Origin: JAAYBQ01 sp035403465 | GTDB taxonomy: Bacteria > Spirochaetota > UBA4802 > UBA5550 | DNA length: 64,000 nucleotides | Reading direction: 5' to 3' | Assembly: GCA_035403465.1 (NCBI GenBank) | Contig: DAONFG010000002.1 | Coordinates: 1-64,000 of the forward strand | Part shown: piece by piece, positions 60,681 through 64,000 of the stretch | Position numbering within the stretch: position 1 is the stretch's first letter | How the letters are laid out: every line of letters begins with the position of its first letter | The notes under the pieces: model-generated | What the model saw: only the letters and a program-made list of their open reading frames with translations | The model's database searches: none | What the model was told of the DNA's origin: nothing | Program-made: the position numbers and the translations under genes

Positions 60681-61133
60681 TCATTTCCTTTTAGAAAACA
60701 TATAGATTGAGTAAACAATCATAACCACAATAATAAGCATACCCGATACAACCATTATCTGGTACAGCAGGTTCATCCTTTTGTGAAGATAGATCCTTTC
60801 CTGAGCTTTGCTCTCAAGGGCTGCAAGTTTAGCAAGAAGCATATCCTTTACTGCAAAAGGATCCTTGATATCTGTCGAGGATTTGAGCGAGTCAAAAATC
60901 TTTTCACATTCCTTCAGCATGGGGATCAGGTCTGCAGCCTCAATTTCATCCTGCATCATCGATTTGACCAGGTTCTGAGACACTGAGAGTTTAGATGCAA
61001 TCAGTGCGCTGTCTTCGCCGGATAGACGAATTGTTTCTACGGGGATGACTTCCTGTTCTTTTTCTTTCGCAGAAAAAAGCGGTGCAGCCAGTATGGAGAG
61101 AAGAAAAAACAGAATTAGTCCTTTTTTATACAT
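60681..61133 (-). CDS. Small exported protein with C-terminal membrane anchor
   Basis: A 150-residue protein. A signal peptide spans about 1-22 (ending LFSA). A charged helical domain of about 95 residues follows (EDSALIASKLSVSQNLVKSM), then a transmembrane helix near 123-145 and a basic KRK tail. So most of it is periplasmic, anchored by its C-terminus. No known family. It lies 17 bp after pgpA and is in the same leftward operon. Confidence 0.75.
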   Translation of the reverse strand: MYKKGLILFFLLSILAAPLFSAKEKEQEVIPVETIRLSGEDSALIASKLSVSQNLVKSMMQDEIEAADLIPMLKECEKIFDSLKSSTDIKDPFAVKDMLLAKLAALESKAQERIYLHKRMNLLYQIMVVSGMLIIVVMIVYSIYMFSKRK

Positions 61134-61150
61134 AACACCCGCCCCGCAAT

Positions 61151-61642
61151 TTAAAAAAGTATTATACCTTTACTCTCAAGAAAAAAAGCGACAAGGTGCA
61201 TGACTGCAAGAGTATATAAACCTGCAACGTAATCATCGATCATGATGCCAAGTCCGCCATGCAGCTTTTCCAGCCTTTTTGCCGGATAGGGTTTTAGAAT
61301 ATCAAATATCCGGAATATGATAAAAGCAAGAATTGCGTACGTTATTGAAAAAGGCAGAAACAGCAGACCGGTCCAGTATCCCATTACTTCATCAATCACA
61401 ACCCTCTGCGGGTCTTTTGATTTATAAAACGGTTCAGCTTCATCACAAAGTTTAATGCTGGGATATACCAGCAGAAGCAATACTATAAAATTGATATAAT
61501 TAAGGCTGTTATTGAGAATATCTCCAAGGAGATAGTTTTCCGCAATGTAAAGTGCCATGGCTACAAAAGTACCTGCTGTTCCGGGCGCAACAGGAGAGTA
61601 CCCCGCGTAGAATGCAGTAAAAAGAAATTCTTTGATCTTCAT
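61151..61642 (-). CDS. pgpA: Phosphatidylglycerophosphatase A
   Basis: A 163-residue membrane protein with four hydrophobic helices and the family motifs: GYSPVAPGTAGT near residue 15 and VVIDEVMGYW near the middle. The enzyme removes phosphate from phosphatidylglycerol phosphate. It follows pgsA with a four-base overlap, so the last two steps of phosphatidylglycerol synthesis are coupled. Confidence 0.93.
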   Translation of the reverse strand: MKIKEFLFTAFYAGYSPVAPGTAGTFVAMALYIAENYLLGDILNNSLNYINFIVLLLLVYPSIKLCDEAEPFYKSKDPQRVVIDEVMGYWTGLLFLPFSITYAILAFIIFRIFDILKPYPAKRLEKLHGGLGIMIDDYVAGLYTLAVMHLVAFFLESKGIILF

Positions 61643-62244
61643 TTTGCCGCCTGTTCATCAGATTTCTCTTTTTCAGGGAAAAACAGCTGCCAGTTAGTTA
61701 CAATGTATCGTACCCCTGACAGCGCTGTCATTATGGTGACTGCAAGCATTATCCAGTAAGGTACAGATACATGCGTATCGAAAAGATGAAATTTTCTTTC
61801 CATGTAGATCATCAGAATCAGTACTATCGAAATCATCTGGAATGCGGTTTTAAATTTGCCGAACCTGCTAGTCCTGAGAGATCTGCCCTTTCTGATTGCA
61901 AGCCATCTCATGACAGTAATCAGCACATCGCGTCCGGCAATAACCACGATCATCCATGAATCATACCCCCTGAAATAGGGATCGAGCCATATAATTGCAA
62001 TGAGTGAAGCGATAACAAGGAACTTATCCGCTATGGGATCTATAAATTTCCCGAACTCAGATTCCTGGTTGAACCTGCGCGCTACCCAGCCGTCAAAGAA
62101 GTCAGTGATCGACGCAATAGCAAAAACTATCAGCGCGAGCATAAGATCATTGACCGCCAGAAGATATATAAAAAGAGGTATAAGAATTATCCGTGAATAC
62201 GAGAGAAAATTAGCCAGATTCCATTTATCGCCTGTGAGTTTCAA
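61639..62244 (-). CDS. pgsA: CDP-diacylglycerol--glycerol-3-phosphate 3-phosphatidyltransferase
   Basis: The start is TTG at 62244, overlapping the rimO stop (ATTTGA) and preceded by GGAG. The 201-residue protein has several transmembrane helices and the CDP-alcohol motif TDFFDGWVARRF followed by GKFIDPIADK, with all the catalytic Asp residues. It makes phosphatidylglycerol phosphate from CDP-diacylglycerol and glycerol 3-phosphate. Confidence 0.95.
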   Translation of the reverse strand: MKLTGDKWNLANFLSYSRIILIPLFIYLLAVNDLMLALIVFAIASITDFFDGWVARRFNQESEFGKFIDPIADKFLVIASLIAIIWLDPYFRGYDSWMIVVIAGRDVLITVMRWLAIRKGRSLRTSRFGKFKTAFQMISIVLILMIYMERKFHLFDTHVSVPYWIMLAVTIMTALSGVRYIVTNWQLFFPEKEKSDEQAAK

Positions 62245-63587
62245 ATCATTTCTCCAAAAAGATCATACTCTGTTGAATCCGTGACTCTTGCACGTACAAT
62301 AGTGTTAACAGGATCAATCTTTGCGGTCAAGTAAAAAACACCGTCAACCTCCGGCGCGTCATACGCGGTCCGGCCGATATACATGTTTTCATCAACCCTC
62401 TCCTCCACAAGCACATCAAGCTCCATGCCGGTCATCTGCTCCAGCTTCTCCTGCGAAATATCCCTCTGGAGCGACATAATCGCATCATAACGCTCCTGCT
62501 TGGTCTCCTGCGCAACAGTGTCTTCAAGCCGGCATGCCCGGGTATCATCTTCTGGTGAATATGTAAAGCACCCTACACGGTCCAATTTCATAGCACCTGC
62601 AAAATCAGCCAGCACCCTGAACTCCGCTTCTGTCTCACCGGGATAGCCTGTCATAAATGTTGAACGGATCCTGATTGACGGGACAGCTTTTCGCAGGCGC
62701 GCAACAAGGTCAGCGTAAATCTCCGGGCTCCCTTTTCTCCCCATCGAGGCAAGGATGCGCGAAGAAACATGCTGGAATGGAATATCAATATAAGGCACAA
62801 CCTTTTTATTCATAGAAAAAAGTGCTATTATTTCATCTGTTATTTTATCCGGGTGACAGTAGAGGAGTCGGATCCATCTGAGGTTGTCGATCAGAGACAG
62901 GCGCTCTACAAGCGCCGGCAGGTTAATCCCTTCGCAACTGTATGATGTTATATCCTGCGCGATAATGTTCAGCTCCAGCGCGCCTGATGCGACGCATTCA
63001 TCCGCGTCACGGATGATATCATCAGGCGGAAAATTCACGAGAGGTCCCCTGATAAGCGGTATTGCGCAGTAACTGCAGTTATTAGAACAGCCGTCTGATA
63101 TTTTCAGGTATGAATACGGATAAGTGTTGTGAATCTTCCTTCTTGCATTAACAGTTCCGGGAACTGCAACTCCAAAGGCTCTGCACATACCGGGAATAAA
63201 ATCAGAGTCAGGTATTCCGTATAAAAAATCCACCTCAGGCATGTCCGCCCGGATCTCGTTATAATATCTTTTCGAGAGGCACCCGGTTACTGCAACCTTC
63301 CTGGTAAAATTCCGGTAGGTTCTTTTGCCGTGGTCCATGTACAGGCGTTCAGTTTCGTCATCACCCTCTTTAAGGGAAACGGCATCGAGAATAACCTCTA
63401 TGGATTCCTCTTTTGCATCGCGGATGAATCCGCATGTGTTTATTATTATAATGTCTGATTCTTCTGCGGATTCTGCGGGGTTGAAGCCCGCGGAGATCAT
63501 CCCGCCGTTGATCCTTTCAGAATCTACAAGATTCTTGGAACAACCGAGCGAGATGATGTAGAATGAAAGATCGGATGGGACAAACAC
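62241..63587 (-). CDS. rimO: Ribosomal protein S12 methylthiotransferase RimO
   Basis: A 448-residue radical-SAM enzyme. The N-terminal UPF0004 domain has ISLGCSKNLVDSER and NTCGF. The radical-SAM cluster is DGCSNNCSYC. A C-terminal TRAM domain follows from about 385. The SLGCSKNxVDSE start favours RimO over the sister enzyme MiaB. It methylthiolates an Asp of S12. It lies three bases after the rodZ-like gene. Confidence 0.94.
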   Translation of the reverse strand: MFVPSDLSFYIISLGCSKNLVDSERINGGMISAGFNPAESAEESDIIIINTCGFIRDAKEESIEVILDAVSLKEGDDETERLYMDHGKRTYRNFTRKVAVTGCLSKRYYNEIRADMPEVDFLYGIPDSDFIPGMCRAFGVAVPGTVNARRKIHNTYPYSYLKISDGCSNNCSYCAIPLIRGPLVNFPPDDIIRDADECVASGALELNIIAQDITSYSCEGINLPALVERLSLIDNLRWIRLLYCHPDKITDEIIALFSMNKKVVPYIDIPFQHVSSRILASMGRKGSPEIYADLVARLRKAVPSIRIRSTFMTGYPGETEAEFRVLADFAGAMKLDRVGCFTYSPEDDTRACRLEDTVAQETKQERYDAIMSLQRDISQEKLEQMTGMELDVLVEERVDENMYIGRTAYDAPEVDGVFYLTAKIDPVNTIVRARVTDSTEYDLFGEMI

Positions 63588-63590
63588 ATT

Positions 63591-64000
63591 TTACCAGTCG
63601 CGGACTTCGAGGTGGTAAAGATTAGGATTAGCAGGATCCTTTTTCCAGGTGATAACCTTGTTAGCGACCTGGCCCTGCCTGCCGAATACATATTCCTTTT
63701 CGTTTATCTTTGCCTTGATTCCGCCTGCGTTACCTATCTTGAACTGTATTGATTCAGAAGCTTCCCACTTCTCCTCTGAGCCCGCGGGCATGAATCCCTT
63801 GACCTTTCTGTTTCCGTCAAGGTATACTTCAATAAATGATTTCTGGACGAACTTGACTTCAAATGTAATCTTGAGGTTTTTGTTGCTCTGTGCAATTACC
63901 TTTGTATTGTCCCCTTCTGTAAGAGGTTTAACATTGGTATTCTCTACAACTGGCTCGGTCTGAACTGCAAGCGGCTGGCCCAGTTCTATCATGATATTGG
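63591..64000 (-). CDS. RodZ-like protein, C-terminal part; gene runs off the right edge
   Basis: An open frame entering from the right edge, about 136 codons seen. The C-terminal domain (about the last 100 residues) is strand-rich and has the DUF4115-like pattern (KFVQKSFIEVYLDGNRK, then SEEKWEASESIQFKIGNAGG). This is the periplasmic end of RodZ-type cytoskeletal anchors. The preceding linker (QPLAVQTEPVVEN) is Pro/Val/Thr rich. The helix-turn-helix and membrane parts are outside the window. It is followed at three bases by rimO. Confidence 0.6.
   Translation of the reverse strand, partial: NIMIELGQPLAVQTEPVVENTNVKPLTEGDNTKVIAQSNKNLKITFEVKFVQKSFIEVYLDGNRKVKGFMPAGSEEKWEASESIQFKIGNAGGIKAKINEKEYVFGRQGQVANKVITWKKDPANPNLYHLEVRDW

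Noticed and set aside
1..64000. tRNA or rRNA genes
   Set aside because: No cloverleaf-like segment with conserved T-loop sequence and no rRNA-like stretch was recognised by eye; a dedicated search program could still find a tRNA.

Overview
The window is chromosomal DNA of moderate GC content, densely coding, most likely from a spirochaete. The best evidence is the flagellin gene at 38.2-39.0 kb, whose product has the FlaB-type start and the central tryptophan/methionine-rich motif typical of periplasmic spirochaete flagellins. Many exported lipoproteins and several large conserved proteins I cannot name fit that picture. The species cannot be given from sequence alone. There are no rRNA genes, recognisable tRNA genes, transposase genes or CRISPR arrays.

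Layout. 0-10.2 kb (- strand): a surface-protein cluster read toward the left edge. It holds a lipoprotein with five InlB-type repeats and a seven-blade delta-60 propeller, a 12-TPR lipoprotein, a TpsB outer-membrane transporter, a small exported protein, and the first 1,277 codons of a giant filamentous-haemagglutinin/CdiA-like TpsA that runs off the window. 10.6-20.3 kb: a vWA-FHA membrane protein, a three-gene lipoprotein/membrane/zinc-ribbon cassette, a receiver-PP2C phosphatase, a metallophosphoesterase and two large unknown proteins. 20.2-25.0 kb: aat, clpA and clpS (N-degron proteolysis) behind an unknown 453-aa protein. 25.4-29.6 kb: a receiver-PAS-kinase hybrid, a tautomerase and an ABC ATPase/permease pair, ended by a strong terminator. 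29.6-34.4 kb: ferredoxin, a small unknown protein, an exported beta-barrel-like protein and clpB with a near-consensus promoter.

34.5-37.9 kb: a tightly overlapping operon of a Ras-like GTPase, a PAS/HD-GYP phosphodiesterase and a winged-helix/membrane/OmpA-like protein. 38-42.7 kb: flagellin, a class A penicillin-binding protein with 14-residue tandem repeats in its cytoplasmic tail, and an isochorismatase-like hydrolase, followed by a 25-bp inverted repeat. 42.9-49.2 kb (-): lpoB-like lipoprotein, TPR-like lipoprotein, a hybrid sensor with a decayed ATPase domain, an unknown lipoprotein, gatC, thpR and pyrK. 49.3-49.6 kb: a hairpin and three 76-bp tandem repeats. 49.6-51.3 kb: mnmH and a NUDIX gene. 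51.5-55.9 kb (+): a Cache-like sensor, STAS/zinc-ribbon protein, DUF2937-like protein, lipoprotein and AAA+ ATPase. 55.9-64 kb (-): a 44-residue ORF, alpha-glucan phosphorylase, a histidine kinase, HIT hydrolase, small membrane protein, pgpA, pgsA, rimO and the 3' end of a rodZ-like gene.

Themes. Envelope biology (two-partner secretion, peptidoglycan synthesis, phosphatidylglycerol synthesis, lipoproteins) and signalling (three histidine-kinase-like proteins, PP2C, STAS, HD-GYP, small GTPase) dominate. The most promising undescribed items are the GTPase/HD-GYP/OmpA-like operon, the Cache-STAS-DUF2937-AAA+ locus, the perfect 17-bp inverted repeat that would pair the tpsA ribosome-binding region with its own signal-peptide codons, and the 76-bp tandem repeat.
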